This document shows positions 7,524 to 15,814 of a DNA stretch of 39,935 nt, piece by piece. A program made the translations under genes and the position numbers. The notes below the pieces were generated by a model, which was not told the origin of the DNA, did not search any database, and was given only the letters and a program-made list of their open reading frames with translations. Origin of the DNA: an uncultured Clostridium sp. (GTDB lineage: Bacteria > Bacillota > Clostridia > TANB77 > CAG-508); NCBI GenBank assembly GCA_900553125.1, contig USCB01000013.1, positions 1 through 39,935 on the forward strand. Direction: 5' to 3'. Within the stretch, counting starts at the first letter, position 1. Every line of letters begins with the position of its first letter.

Positions 7524-8153
7524 CTAAATATTCACAAAATATTTAATACCATATTTTATCGCATTTGTTTTAAAAATAGGATTACCATGTTCAATTAATT
7601 TACTTTTTAAAGCAAGAGAATTACTAATTAAATTAGAAAACTCAGAAATAGAGGTATAAAACAGATTGGTATATGTAAATTCTATATTAATATTTGTAAA
7701 AATTAGGTAATAAATATTTTTGTATTCATATAAAGAAATATTTTTTGCAAATCCTCTTAAATCTTCTAATTTTGAGAAATTGCAATATGTGCAAAAATTA
7801 CAAAACTCATCAAAATTGTTAAATTTATAAATTGCATTTTTATAAGAGGTGTTAAATGATTTTCTTTTGTATTTGACCTTTTTTGTTGGAGTGTTAGTAG
7901 AAACGTCATTTTTATATTTGGTTAAAGTAAAAATAACATATCCATCAGATGTTGAAAAAGCCTCTATAAGTAATTTACAATTTTTTACTTTAAAACCAAC
8001 CTGTTTTTCTGCCTCAGTAAGAATTGTTTGAAAAAGGGAATGAGTCATGTCATTATTTTTTACTAAACTGTGAATATCAATATTCTTTTTTGATAATTCA
8101 TCAAGATCTATAATAATTCTAATTTTATTTTCTGTAAGTTTTTCTATTTTCAT
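7524..8153 (-). CDS. mecA: MecA-like adaptor protein for ClpC
   Basis: This 209-residue protein starts MKIEKLTENKIRI and continues with a DLDELSKKNIDIHSL segment and EAEKQVGFKVKN, the typical N-terminal substrate-binding domain of MecA/YpbH adaptors. A Lys-rich linker at about 80-105 precedes a C-terminal domain (FNNFDEFCNFC...KNIYYLIF) that in the family docks to the ClpC ATPase. In Bacillus, MecA delivers ComK for degradation by ClpCP. The target here is unknown. It is a little shorter than B. subtilis MecA. The ribosome site is AGGAGG. The gene is Phe- and Asn-rich, but the family pattern is clear over the first 70 residues. Confidence 0.8.
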   Translation of the reverse strand: MKIEKLTENKIRIIIDLDELSKKNIDIHSLVKNNDMTHSLFQTILTEAEKQVGFKVKNCKLLIEAFSTSDGYVIFTLTKYKNDVSTNTPTKKVKYKRKSFNTSYKNAIYKFNNFDEFCNFCTYCNFSKLEDLRGFAKNISLYEYKNIYYLIFTNINIEFTYTNLFYTSISEFSNLISNSLALKSKLIEHGNPIFKTNAIKYGIKYFVNI

Positions 8154-8206
8154 AATTAAAAATCCTCCTAATAATTATATGCCAAAAAAATATATATGCT
8201 AAAAAT

Positions 8207-8235
8207 ATTATACTACTAAATTAATTATATTTAAA
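8207..8235 (-). promoter_or_regulatory. Predicted promoter for the mecA-like gene
   Basis: Reverse strand TTTAAA (8230-8235), 17 nt, then TATAAT (8207-8212), upstream of the AGGAGG site. Confidence 0.45.
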
Positions 8236-8294
8236 GGAACAAATTTTGGTAATTTAAACTTTAGCATAAAAAATAAAAAAAATCTACAATTTGC

Positions 8295-8323
8295 TTGAAA
8301 AAAAAACAAAATGAATATATAAT
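8295..8323 (+). promoter_or_regulatory. Promoter of the DUF4321-radC-mreBCD-mrdA-minC operon
   Basis: TTGAAA (8295-8300), a 17-nt spacer and a perfect TATAAT (8318-8323) lie about 55 nt before the first start codon. The leader between them carries a small CC-GTAA-GG hairpin (8349-8356). I see no terminator between this point and 14591, so it may drive the whole cell-shape cluster. Confidence 0.7.
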
Positions 8324-8377
8324 ATAAAAGTCTTATAAACGCAAAAATCCGTAAGGGAAAACAAAGGAGGAAAGAAC

Positions 8378-8635
8378 ATGGCAACAAGAGATAAGAGTTT
8401 TTGGATATTATTAATATTTATATTAAGTGGGTTAGTAATTGGTGGATTACTAGGAAACTTAGCAGCAAATGTAAATGGATTATGGTGGCTATCATTTGGG
8501 CAAGAGTTTGGCTTAGAAAGTCCATTTGTATTAAATTTAAGAATACTAAGCATAACATTTGCTTTTTCAATAAAAATTAATATTGCAAGTATAATAGGAA
8601 TGGCAATAGCAATTTTTATATATAGAAAGATTTAA
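8378..8635 (+). CDS. DUF4321 domain-containing small membrane protein
   Basis: This 85-residue protein has two hydrophobic helices, at about 8-30 and 60-82, with GLVIGGLLGNLAA in the first. The arrangement and the position directly before radC and mreB match the clostridial DUF4321 family. The function is unknown. Conserved linkage with cell-shape genes suggests an envelope role. The ATG has a strong AAAGGAGG site, and this is the first gene of the operon. Confidence 0.75.
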   Translation: MATRDKSFWILLIFILSGLVIGGLLGNLAANVNGLWWLSFGQEFGLESPFVLNLRILSITFAFSIKINIASIIGMAIAIFIYRKI

Positions 8636-8666
8636 AAAATGGTAAGGGGCAGAAAGGAAAGATAAT

Positions 8667-9377
8667 TTGACTATAAAAGAATTACCAGAAAGTGAAAGAC
8701 CATATGAAAAATTAGAATTATATGGAGAAAAGAATTTAAGTAATGCAGAATTATTAGCAATAATAATAAAAACAGGAACAAAGGAATATACAAGTGTAGA
8801 TATAGCAAGGCAAATACTCAATTTAAATGAAATGTATAATGAAACAAGTTTAGCATTTTTAAGAGATTTGAGCATAGAAGAATTAACAAAAATAAAAGGA
8901 ATGGGAAGAATAAAAGCAATACAACTAAAAGCTACATGTGAATTAGCAAATAGAATGAATTTGCCATCAGACTATAGAAAAACACAAATAAAAGAACCAA
9001 ATGACATTGTAGAAATACTAATGAATGAAATGCAATATGAAAAAAGAGAAATAGCAAAAATAGTATTATTAGATAATAAATGTAACATTTTAAAAATAAA
9101 AAATGTTGCAATAGGTGGAAATAATTTTGTAAGCATAAAAATGAAAGATATTTTATCAGAGGCAGTTAAAATAAATTCACCTAAAATAATACTAGTGCAT
9201 AATCACCCAAGTGGAAATTCTACACCAAGTATGCAAGATTATGAAGTAACAAAAAAATTAGAGCAAGCAGCTATAGTATTGGGAATAGAATTATTAGACC
9301 ATATAGTAATTGGAAAAGCCGAATACACAAGCATAAAAACATTAGAAAAAATGAAAACAAAATTAGAGAGGAAGTAG
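8667..9377 (+). CDS. radC: RadC family protein (JAB/MPN domain)
   Basis: This 236-residue protein has an N-terminal helix-hairpin-helix region at about 60-95 (LTKIKGMGRIKAIQLKA) and a C-terminal JAB/MPN metalloprotease-like domain. The zinc motif is present at HNHPSGNSTPSMQD, with His178, His180, Ser188 and Asp191. Despite the name, a direct DNA repair role has not held up for the family, and the biochemical function is uncertain. The start codon is TTG at 8667 after a GGAAAG-type site, giving MTIKELPESERP, the usual RadC opening. It lies immediately before mreB, the common Firmicutes arrangement. Confidence 0.92.
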   Translation: MTIKELPESERPYEKLELYGEKNLSNAELLAIIIKTGTKEYTSVDIARQILNLNEMYNETSLAFLRDLSIEELTKIKGMGRIKAIQLKATCELANRMNLPSDYRKTQIKEPNDIVEILMNEMQYEKREIAKIVLLDNKCNILKIKNVAIGGNNFVSIKMKDILSEAVKINSPKIILVHNHPSGNSTPSMQDYEVTKKLEQAAIVLGIELLDHIVIGKAEYTSIKTLEKMKTKLERK

Positions 9378-9382
9378 ATAAA

Positions 9383-10414
9383 ATGAGTTTTTTTACATTT
9401 GGTTCAAAAGATATAGGAATAGATTTAGGAACTGCAAATATTTTGATGACATTAAAAGGAAAAGGAATAGTATTAAAAGAGCCATCAGTTGTTGCAATTG
9501 ATAGAAAAACAGGAGAAATAAAAGCAACAGGGTATGAGGCAAAAGAAATGCTAGGCAGAACTCCTGAAGAGATTAAAGCCGTAAGACCAATGAAAGATGG
9601 AGTGATAGCAGATTTTACTGCGACAGGGTTAATGCTTAAAAATATGATAAAAAAAGTATCATCAAGATATAGTATAGGTAGACCTAGAGTAGTAGTAGGT
9701 GTACCATCTGGAATAACTGAAGTAGAAGAAAGAGCAGTTGAAGAATCAATAATGCAAGCTGGAGCAAGAGAAGTTTATATTATTGAAGAACCTATGGCTG
9801 CTGCAATTGGAGCAGGAATAAACATAACAGAACCAAGTGGAAGTATGGTAGTAGACATTGGAGGAGGAACAACAGAAGTTGCGGTTATATCACTAGGAGG
9901 AATAGTTGTAAGTAATTCACTAAGAATTGCTGGAGATGAATTAGATGATGACATAGTTAACTATATAAGAAGAGAAGAAAATTTATCTATTGGAGAAACT
10001 ACAGCAGAACAAATAAAAATACAAATAGGATGTGCAACACCTTTAATGACAGATATACCAATGGAAATAAGAGGAAGAGATTTAGTAACAGGACTTCCAA
10101 GAAATATAACAATAAAATCATCACAAATAATGGAGGCAATAAGTGAATCTATATCGAAAATAGTAGAAACAGTAAAGCAAACATTAGAAAAAACACCTCC
10201 AGAACTTGCTGCTGATTTGGTTGAAAAAGGAATATATTTAGCAGGTGGAGGAGCTTTGATACAAAATTTAGACAAGCTTTTAAGCACCGAAACAAATATG
10301 CCAGTTTATGTTGCAAATTCACCATTAGAATGTGTAGTAAATGGAACTGGAAAAACAATAGAAGATTTAGAAAAATTAAAAACAGTTCTTATAAATAGTA
10401 GAAAAAGAAGATAA
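9383..10414 (+). CDS. mreB: Rod shape-determining protein MreB
   Basis: This 343-residue bacterial actin organises lateral cell-wall synthesis at the inner face of the membrane. Actin-fold signatures are intact: phosphate-1 loop GIDLGTANILM near residue 12, phosphate-2 VVDIGGGTTEVAVISLGG around 155-172, and the adenosine motif GIYLAGGGALIQNL near 285. Length is exactly typical. The start follows a GAGGAAG site overlapping the end of radC. It is followed by mreC, mreD and mrdA, so the rod complex is encoded together. Confidence 0.97.
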   Translation: MSFFTFGSKDIGIDLGTANILMTLKGKGIVLKEPSVVAIDRKTGEIKATGYEAKEMLGRTPEEIKAVRPMKDGVIADFTATGLMLKNMIKKVSSRYSIGRPRVVVGVPSGITEVEERAVEESIMQAGAREVYIIEEPMAAAIGAGINITEPSGSMVVDIGGGTTEVAVISLGGIVVSNSLRIAGDELDDDIVNYIRREENLSIGETTAEQIKIQIGCATPLMTDIPMEIRGRDLVTGLPRNITIKSSQIMEAISESISKIVETVKQTLEKTPPELAADLVEKGIYLAGGGALIQNLDKLLSTETNMPVYVANSPLECVVNGTGKTIEDLEKLKTVLINSRKRR

Positions 10415-10442
10415 AAAATATTGAGAGAAGGGATAAATTATT

Positions 10443-11261
10443 ATGTATAGAAATAAAAAAGGCGGAATAATAGGAATAATAGTAACAGTAGTAATTTTAA
10501 TATTACTAGTTATTTTAACAAATACAGAAAATAGTAATTTATCATACATAGAAAATGTGGCAAATAAGCTAGTAAACCCAATTCAAAATGGGCTTACATA
10601 TGTTAAAAATAGGATACATGGAAATTCTTCTTTTTTTACAAATATAAATAATTTAAAAAAAGAAAATGAAGATTTACAAAATAAAAATAGTCAATTAGAA
10701 GAAACACTAAGAGAACTAGAAACAATTAAAGCAGAAAATCAAACATTAAAAGAATATCTAAAATTAACACAAAAATATACTGCTTATAAAACAGTTGCAG
10801 CAGATGTAATAAGTAGAGATATAAGTAATTATTCAAAAACTATAGTAATAAATGCAGGAACAAAAGATGGAATAAAAGAAAACATGACAGTCATAGCAGC
10901 AGAAGGTTTAGTTGGATATGTAATATCTGCCACAGATAATACATCTAAAGTTCAAACAATTGTGGATTCATCAAGTAATATAAGCAGCATTTTAGGTTCA
11001 TCAAGAGATAGTATAGTATGTAAAGGAATATTGGAACAAAGTAATAACTTAAAAGCAGTATATATTCCAACAGATGCAACAATTGCACAGGGTGATTCTG
11101 TTGAAACATCAGGATTAGGAGGAATATATCCAAAAGGAATTTATGTTGGAAAAATATCAAAAGTTGTAAATACTACAAATCTAAATGATAGATATGCTTT
11201 AGTTGAAACAGCCGTAAATTTTAATAAATTAGAAACAGTATTAGTTATAACTAATCAATAA
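10443..11261 (+). CDS. mreC: Rod shape-determining protein MreC
   Basis: This 272-residue bitopic protein has one N-terminal transmembrane helix (about 6-26), a coiled coil around 60-105 (NLKKENEDLQNKNSQLEETL and on), and the double beta-barrel domain with DGIKENMTVIAAEGLVGYV and the late SGLGGIYPKGIYVGKI motif. It links MreB and the synthases through the periplasm-facing side of the membrane. Length is normal. The AGAAGGGAT site and the ATG at 10443 are well spaced. Confidence 0.95.
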   Translation: MYRNKKGGIIGIIVTVVILILLVILTNTENSNLSYIENVANKLVNPIQNGLTYVKNRIHGNSSFFTNINNLKKENEDLQNKNSQLEETLRELETIKAENQTLKEYLKLTQKYTAYKTVAADVISRDISNYSKTIVINAGTKDGIKENMTVIAAEGLVGYVISATDNTSKVQTIVDSSSNISSILGSSRDSIVCKGILEQSNNLKAVYIPTDATIAQGDSVETSGLGGIYPKGIYVGKISKVVNTTNLNDRYALVETAVNFNKLETVLVITNQ

Positions 11262-11285
11262 AGCCATGAGGAGGTAAAGTAAAAA

Positions 11286-11821
11286 ATGAAAAAAGTATTG
11301 ATAAACGTATTTTTAGTATTAACATTTATAATAATTTATTTTTTACAAGTCAATTTATTTTCATGGTTTAAAATTGCACGGAGTAATGCCTAATTTATTT
11401 ATAATATTTATATTATTTATAGGGCTTTTTTATAATAGAACGGCAGGAATAACTTATGGGATTGCCTGTCGGAATTTTATTGGATTTTTTTATAGGAAAA
11501 AAAGTAGGAATTACTGCTATAATGTTAGGTACTGTAGGACTAATTGGTGGTATATTTGACAAAAATTTTTCGAAAGAAAGCAGAATAACAATAATAATAA
11601 TGGTTATAGTAAGTACATTTATTTATGAACTAGGAGCATATTTAATTGGTTGCCCTATATATGAATATTCACTTCAAATTTTAAAATTTGGAAAAATACT
11701 AATAATAGAAATAATATATAATATTATAATTACAATATTATTATATCCTTTAATACAAAAATTCGGTTATAAAATAGAAGAAGAATATAAAGGAAATAAG
11801 ATTTTAACGAGATATTTTTAA
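11286..11821 (+). CDS. mreD: Rod shape-determining protein MreD, requiring two +1 shifts at CGG codons
   Basis: Read as join(11286..11378, 11380..11469, 11471..11821), this gives a 177-residue, highly hydrophobic MreD of normal length. The start has an AGGAGG site. Without shifting, the first frame stops four codons after a CGG at 11379. The second frame runs past a CGG at 11470 into unrelated sequence. Skipping the C each time restores IAGVMPNLFIIF and GIACGILLDFFIG, both with the glycine the family conserves. No other lesion is present in the gene, and synteny (mreC-mreD-mrdA) is perfect. That argues against a decaying pseudogene. Either CGG is skipped during translation or both C residues are sequence errors. 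Typical multi-pass topology of about five or six segments. Confidence 0.85.
11379..11382 (+). other. +1 frameshift site 1 (CGGA) in mreD
   Basis: The zero frame reads GCA CGG AGT AAT GCC TAA. Skipping C11379 gives GCA GGA GTA ATG CCT, that is A-G-V-M-P, the conserved MreD motif. Confidence 0.8.
11470..11473 (+). other. +1 frameshift site 2 (CGGA) in mreD
   Basis: The incoming frame reads GCC TGT CGG AAT TTT. Skipping C11470 gives TGT GGA ATT TTA TTG GAT, that is C-G-I-L-L-D, matching the MreD G-x-L-L-D motif. Confidence 0.8.
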
Positions 11822-11848
11822 ACAAAATCTGCAAGAGAAGGTGAAATA

Positions 11849-13946
11849 TTGAAGAAAAGAATAAAAAAAGAACATACCAATTTTAGATTTAATATTTTAA
11901 CAGTTATAATATATATAATAGGAATTGTTTTAATAAGTAAATTGTTTGAATTGCAAATATTAAAAGGTTCACAATACAGAGAAATATCAAATACCAGACT
12001 TTCAAGAGAAAGTACATTAGAGGCATCAAGAGGAGAAATATTAGACAGGTCAGGTAATATTTTAGCAACAACAACTAGTTCTTTTAATATTGAAATATAT
12101 AAAACTAAAACTGATAATGATACTTTGAATAAATGTATTTTAAATTTAGTTGATTTATTTGAAAAAAATGGAGTAAATTATCCAAATAATTTTCCTGTAA
12201 ATAATGAATGTACAGGATATACACTAGAAGGTGAAAATTTAAGTAAATGGCTTTCAAAAAATAAATTTGCGGAAAATGCTAAACCAGAAGATGTGGTAGC
12301 ATCATTTATGAAAAAATATGAAATAAATTCTGATAATATAAAAGAGGTAAGAAAAATATTATCAATAAGATATGAAATGACAACAAAAGGTTATAGTAGC
12401 ACAAAATCCTTACAATTAGCAGAAAATGTTTCCAGAGAAGTAGTAGCTCAAATAAGTGAAAGAAATTCGAGTTTTCCGGGTGTAACAATAACAACGCAAA
12501 GCTCAAGAAAATACAATTACAATAATCTAGCATCACATATATTAGGATATATCGGAAAGATTAGTGAAAAAGAATACAATGAAGAAAAAGAAGTATATAA
12601 TAACGATGATTATGTAGGAAGAACAGGAATAGAATCATTATTTGAAACCTATTTAAGAGGAAAAAAACGGTAAAGAAGAAATAGAAATGACTGTAGATGG
12701 AACAGTAACAGGTGAAACAATCACCAAAGAACCAGAGCAAGGTTCAACAATTGTATTAACTATAGATTCTAAATTGCAAGAAGTAGCAGAAACAGCATTA
12801 AAAAATAATATAGAAAAAATAAGAAATGGTGGGTTCTCTAATAGATATGATGCACAAGGAGGAAGTGTAGCAGTAATTGATGTTCACTCAGGTGAAATTC
12901 TTGCTATGGCAAGTTATCCTGATTATAATCCAAATTCATGGGTTGGAGGAATAAGTAAGTATGATTACAATGTAATAAAAGAAAATAATGCATTATTTAA
13001 TAAAACAATATCAGGCTCTTATGCACCAGGTTCAATTTTTAAGATGGTTACAGCTTTAGCAGGTCTTGAATCAGGAGTAATATCTACAACTGAGAAAATA
13101 AATGATACAGGTATTTATACAAAATATAAAGATTATCAACCAAAATGTTGGTATTATACAAGTTACCATAGAGGACATGGATATTTAAATGTATCAGGAG
13201 CGATTCAACACTCATGTAACTATTTCTTTTATGAAACAGGAAATAGGATGGGGATAGATACATTAGATAAATATGCAGAATATTTTGGTCTTGGAAAGAA
13301 AACAGGAATAGAATTGCCAAGTGAAACATCTGGAACACTTGCATCACCAAGTTCGGCAAAAAAATTAAACGAAACATGGTCTGCTGGACAAATGTTACAA
13401 GCATCAATAGGACAGAGTTATAACAGTTTTTCACCATTACAATTAGTAAAATATATAGGAATGGTTGCAAATGGAGGCAATAAGATAAAACCAACATTAA
13501 TAAAAAGAATACTTAATGCAGATGGAACAGAAAGTTCTAAAACAGAAATTAATCAATATGTAAAAGAAAAATTAGGATTAGAAGATGATAACACAGAAAA
13601 TCTAACATTTTCTCAAAAAAATATAGATGCGGTTTTAGAAGGAATGCGTTCAGTTACAGAAGAAGGAGGAACAGCAAGCAGTATATTTAGAAACTTTAAT
13701 ATAGAAGTTGGAGGAAAAACAGGTTCTGCCGAAGTTGGTTCGAATGTAAATGCGTGGTTTGCAGGTTTTGCACCATTTAATGACCCTGAAATAGCAGTTG
13801 TAGTTATGGTTGAAAATGGTGGTCATGGATTCTATACAGCAGAAGTTGCAAGAGAAATAATCGCAGAATATTTTGGTATGAATATTAATTCAAATGAGAT
13901 ACAAGAGAATAATAGTGCTACGAATTATGTAGAAACAATACAGTAA
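11849..13946 (+). CDS. mrdA: Penicillin-binding protein 2 (MrdA), requiring one +1 shift at a CGG codon
   Basis: Read as join(11849..12667, 12669..13946), this is a 698-residue class B transpeptidase of the rod complex. It has an N-terminal transmembrane helix (about 14-35), a pedestal domain with EASRGEILDRSGNILA, and a transpeptidase domain. In joined numbering the active site is intact: Ser395-x-x-Lys398 in APGSIFK, Ser455-Cys-Asn457, and Lys623-Thr-Gly in GGKTGSAE. The unshifted frame ends at CGG TAA at 12668-12673. Skipping the C gives Arg-Gly-Lys-Lys-Gly-Lys-Glu-Glu, where the second Gly is conserved in PBP2 (LRGxxG). An extra A in the preceding seven-A run would be an equally good repair on paper. 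The start is TTG after GAGAAGGTG. Confidence 0.9.
12668..12671 (+). other. +1 frameshift site 3 (CGGT) in mrdA
   Basis: The zero frame reads GGA AAA AAA CGG TAA, so termination would be immediate. Skipping C12668 gives GGA AAA AAA GGT AAA GAA GAA and the rest of PBP2. The adjacent A7 run makes this the one site where a homopolymer length error is also credible. Confidence 0.75.
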
Positions 13947-13969
13947 ATATAATTAAAAAGGAGAACAAG

Positions 13970-14584
13970 ATGAGAAGTTGTATTAATGTAAGCCAAAAAA
14001 GTAATTTAGTTGTAATCAAAATAAATCCAGAGGCTTCAATAGAAAATATAATTCCACAAATAAAAAGAAAAACGATCCAATTACAAAAAATATATAAAGA
14101 TGAAAAGACACCTATAATGATAACAGGAAAAGTTTTAAAAAATAAGGAAATGGATGAAATCGAAAGCATAATAAAGGAAAAATTAGATGTAGATATCGAT
14201 TTCGACATGCCAAAAGAATTAGGACTTCATAACATAAAAAAGACGTTTATACAAGAAGTATCAATATCTGAAACCAAATTTCATAGAGGTTCTTTAAGAT
14301 CTGGTCAAAAAATAGAAGAAGACGGAAGTATTGTTATTATTGGAGATGTAAATTCAGGAGCAGAAGTTGTTGCAGCAGACAATATAGTGGTCATAGGTAC
14401 ACTCAGAGGCTTAGCACATGCAGGGGCAAAGGGAAATACAAAGGCCATTATTGCAGCTGGAAAACTAGATACGGTTCAACTTAGAATAGCAAATATTGTA
14501 AAAGAAATAGATAGAGATGAAGAACCTTTACATAGACAAGCTTATGTGTATATTAGCAATGATAATAAAGTAATAATTGAGTAA
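13970..14584 (+). CDS. minC: Septum site-determining protein MinC
   Basis: This 204-residue protein has a short N-terminal FtsZ-inhibiting domain (about 1-95) and a C-terminal right-handed beta-helix that begins around residue 105 (HRGSLRSGQKIEEDGSIVIIGDVNSGAEVVA) and continues with NIVVIGTLRGLAHAGAKGN, the diagnostic MinC signature. It normally works as a MinC-MinD complex to block division away from midcell. It closes the shape operon 23 nt after mrdA with an AAAAAGGAG site. In many Firmicutes minD follows directly. Here a terminator and converging genes follow instead, so minD must be elsewhere if present. Confidence 0.92.
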   Translation: MRSCINVSQKSNLVVIKINPEASIENIIPQIKRKTIQLQKIYKDEKTPIMITGKVLKNKEMDEIESIIKEKLDVDIDFDMPKELGLHNIKKTFIQEVSISETKFHRGSLRSGQKIEEDGSIVIIGDVNSGAEVVAADNIVVIGTLRGLAHAGAKGNTKAIIAAGKLDTVQLRIANIVKEIDRDEEPLHRQAYVYISNDNKVIIE

Positions 14585-14590
14585 TAATTT

Positions 14591-14617
14591 GCCAATTAGT
14601 CTTCCTAATTGGCTTTT
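14591..14617 (+). terminator. Rho-independent terminator after minC
   Basis: Arms GCCAATTAG (14591-14599) and CTAATTGGC (14605-14613) pair perfectly over nine positions around a 5-nt loop, followed by TTTT. On the reverse strand there is no T run, so it serves the + strand. Confidence 0.75.
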
Positions 14618-14618
14618 A

Positions 14619-14963
14619 TTAGCTTAATAATAATAAAACTAAGCTTATAAAAAGTTCATCATCTTTTACGCCTTCTTGATATAAGAAAAATATAAGGCAT
14701 ATTAGTAAAATATCATCAAAATATAGTTTTAATCCAAATATTTCAAAGAAATATGTAGAAGAATTAGTATCATTAGATTTTTTTTCTTCTTGATATGTAT
14801 TATTTTCCTCAGATTGTATAGGTTGAGTTTTATGTAAATCGTTATTTGGAATGTGTGTATCCGTATTTAAATTAGTATTATTTGTGTGTGGAAAATTGTA
14901 TCTATTATAATAATAATTTGGGTAATTTCTATTATAAAAAAAAGGATAACGAAAAATAGGCAT
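14619..14963 (-). CDS. Unknown small protein, Asn/Tyr-rich N-terminus with hydrophobic C-terminal hairpin
   Basis: This 114-residue protein is not recognised with confidence. The N-terminal half is rich in Tyr, Asn, Arg and Pro (MPIFRYPFFYNRNYPNYYYN), followed by a polar linker. The last 40 residues form two hydrophobic segments around IFGLKLYFDDILLICLIFFL and FISLVLLLLS separated by QEGVKDDEL. I recall similar short clostridial hypothetical proteins with this C-terminal pattern, possibly linked to sporulation or the envelope, but this is recollection only. Its start codon overlaps the stop of the preceding gene by one base (TAATG), so it is translationally coupled. It is the third gene of a three-gene reverse operon. 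Confidence 0.6.
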   Translation of the reverse strand: MPIFRYPFFYNRNYPNYYYNRYNFPHTNNTNLNTDTHIPNNDLHKTQPIQSEENNTYQEEKKSNDTNSSTYFFEIFGLKLYFDDILLICLIFFLYQEGVKDDELFISLVLLLLS

Positions 14964-15406
14964 TAATTTCCATCTCCTTTTCCATTTTTAAATAAATTTG
15001 AGATTTCTGTTATTTTGAGTAAATTAACATATTGGTCAAGCTTTTTTTGTTTACTTTCTCTTAGATATGGTTTTAGTGAATATAATAAATTACTTCTAGG
15101 GTCGTCTTTTTTATTAAGAGTTTCCATTATTGATTTTATTTTCATAATTGTTTCAAAATCTATATTATTAAAGGTTGAATCTTGTTGTTTGTTTGTATTA
15201 TTTGAGTTTGATTCTGTTTGTTTTTCTGTTTCTGAGTTATTAGATTTTAGCATATTAGTTAAGTTACTTATCATTTCTGGAGTTATATTTAAATTTTCTT
15301 GATTTTCACTTTGAGTAGTTGATGAATTAATATTATTAGGAGAATTATTATTATTTAGCATTTTTTTGAAGTTGTTAATAATGTTAGAAAAGTTGTCTTC
15401 TGCCAT
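14963..15406 (-). CDS. Unknown Asn-rich protein
   Basis: This 147-residue protein is not assigned. The N-terminal two thirds are low-complexity Asn, Ser, Thr and Gln with short helical stretches (FSNIINNFKKMLNN and TPEMISNLTNML). The conserved-looking part is C-terminal: DFETIMKIKSIMETLNKKDD, then RSNLLYSLKPYLRESKQKKL, then DQYVNLLKITEISNLF. That resembles short clostridial proteins whose C-terminus carries a LxxLKPxLxExRxxKxDQ motif. There is no signal peptide or membrane segment. The start has an AAGGAGGATTAATC-type ribosome site. It is the middle gene of a reverse operon and overlaps the next gene by one base. Confidence 0.6.
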   Translation of the reverse strand: MAEDNFSNIINNFKKMLNNNNSPNNINSSTTQSENQENLNITPEMISNLTNMLKSNNSETEKQTESNSNNTNKQQDSTFNNIDFETIMKIKSIMETLNKKDDPRSNLLYSLKPYLRESKQKKLDQYVNLLKITEISNLFKNGKGDGN

Positions 15407-15431
15407 AAGATTAATCCTCCTTTTTTATTTT

Positions 15432-15584
15432 TTAGTTTGTGTTTTTTGAATTTAATGCTTGAATTATTTTTTGCTTTTCTTCTGGTGTAAGCATTTGATT
15501 AATTTGATTTAGTCCATTTGCAAGTTGTTTTTTATCCATTTGATTTAACATGTTCATTAGATATGATATATCTGTATTATTCAT
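15432..15584 (-). CDS. Small 50-residue protein, first gene of the reverse operon
   Basis: An ATG at 15584 with a strong AAAGAGGTG ribosome site opens a 50-codon frame: MNNTDISYLMNMLNQMDKK, then QLANGLNQINQMLTPEEK and a short helix. It is predicted wholly helical and soluble with a Gln/Asn/Met-rich amphipathic pattern, and I do not recognise it. Support comes from the ribosome site, the upstream promoter and the tight spacing (25 nt) to the next gene on the same strand. Confidence 0.6.
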   Translation of the reverse strand: MNNTDISYLMNMLNQMDKKQLANGLNQINQMLTPEEKQKIIQALNSKNTN

Positions 15585-15607
15585 AGTTTTCACCTCTTTA
15601 ATATTAT

Positions 15608-15636
15608 ATTATATTAAATTTTTGAATATGTGTGAA
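15608..15636 (-). promoter_or_regulatory. Predicted promoter of the three-gene reverse operon
   Basis: Reverse strand TTCACA (15631-15636), 17 nt, then TATAAT (15608-15613), shortly before the AAAGAGGTG site. Confidence 0.45.
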
Positions 15637-15814
15637 TTGAAGATAAAATTTATTGCTATTTGTAGAAGATTTCTAGATTGCTATTGACCAAAAATAATTT
15701 AATTGGTAAAATAATCCGAGTGATGTAAGACCTACAATTTCAAGTGATATTAATAATCCTAAAAAATATTATATGGATATAAGCGATATTGTGGAAGAAA
15801 AGTAATGATAAAAT
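15637..15814. other. Intergenic DNA, no gene supported
   Basis: AT-rich sequence. A 31-codon stretch on the + strand ending at about 15804 (NPSDVRPTISSDINNPKKYY and on) has no start or ribosome site and looks like a gene scrap, but I cannot assign it. Confidence 0.4.

Noticed and set aside
11286..13946. mreD and mrdA as ordinary pseudogenes
   Set aside because: Apart from the C insertions there is no other lesion, the ribosome sites and catalytic motifs are intact, synteny is perfect, and nifS 25 kb away shows the same signature. Decay would give mixed indels and stops.
15707..15804. Short + strand frame ending at 15804
   Set aside because: It has no start codon or ribosome site and no family match I recognise. 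Left as a possible gene scrap.
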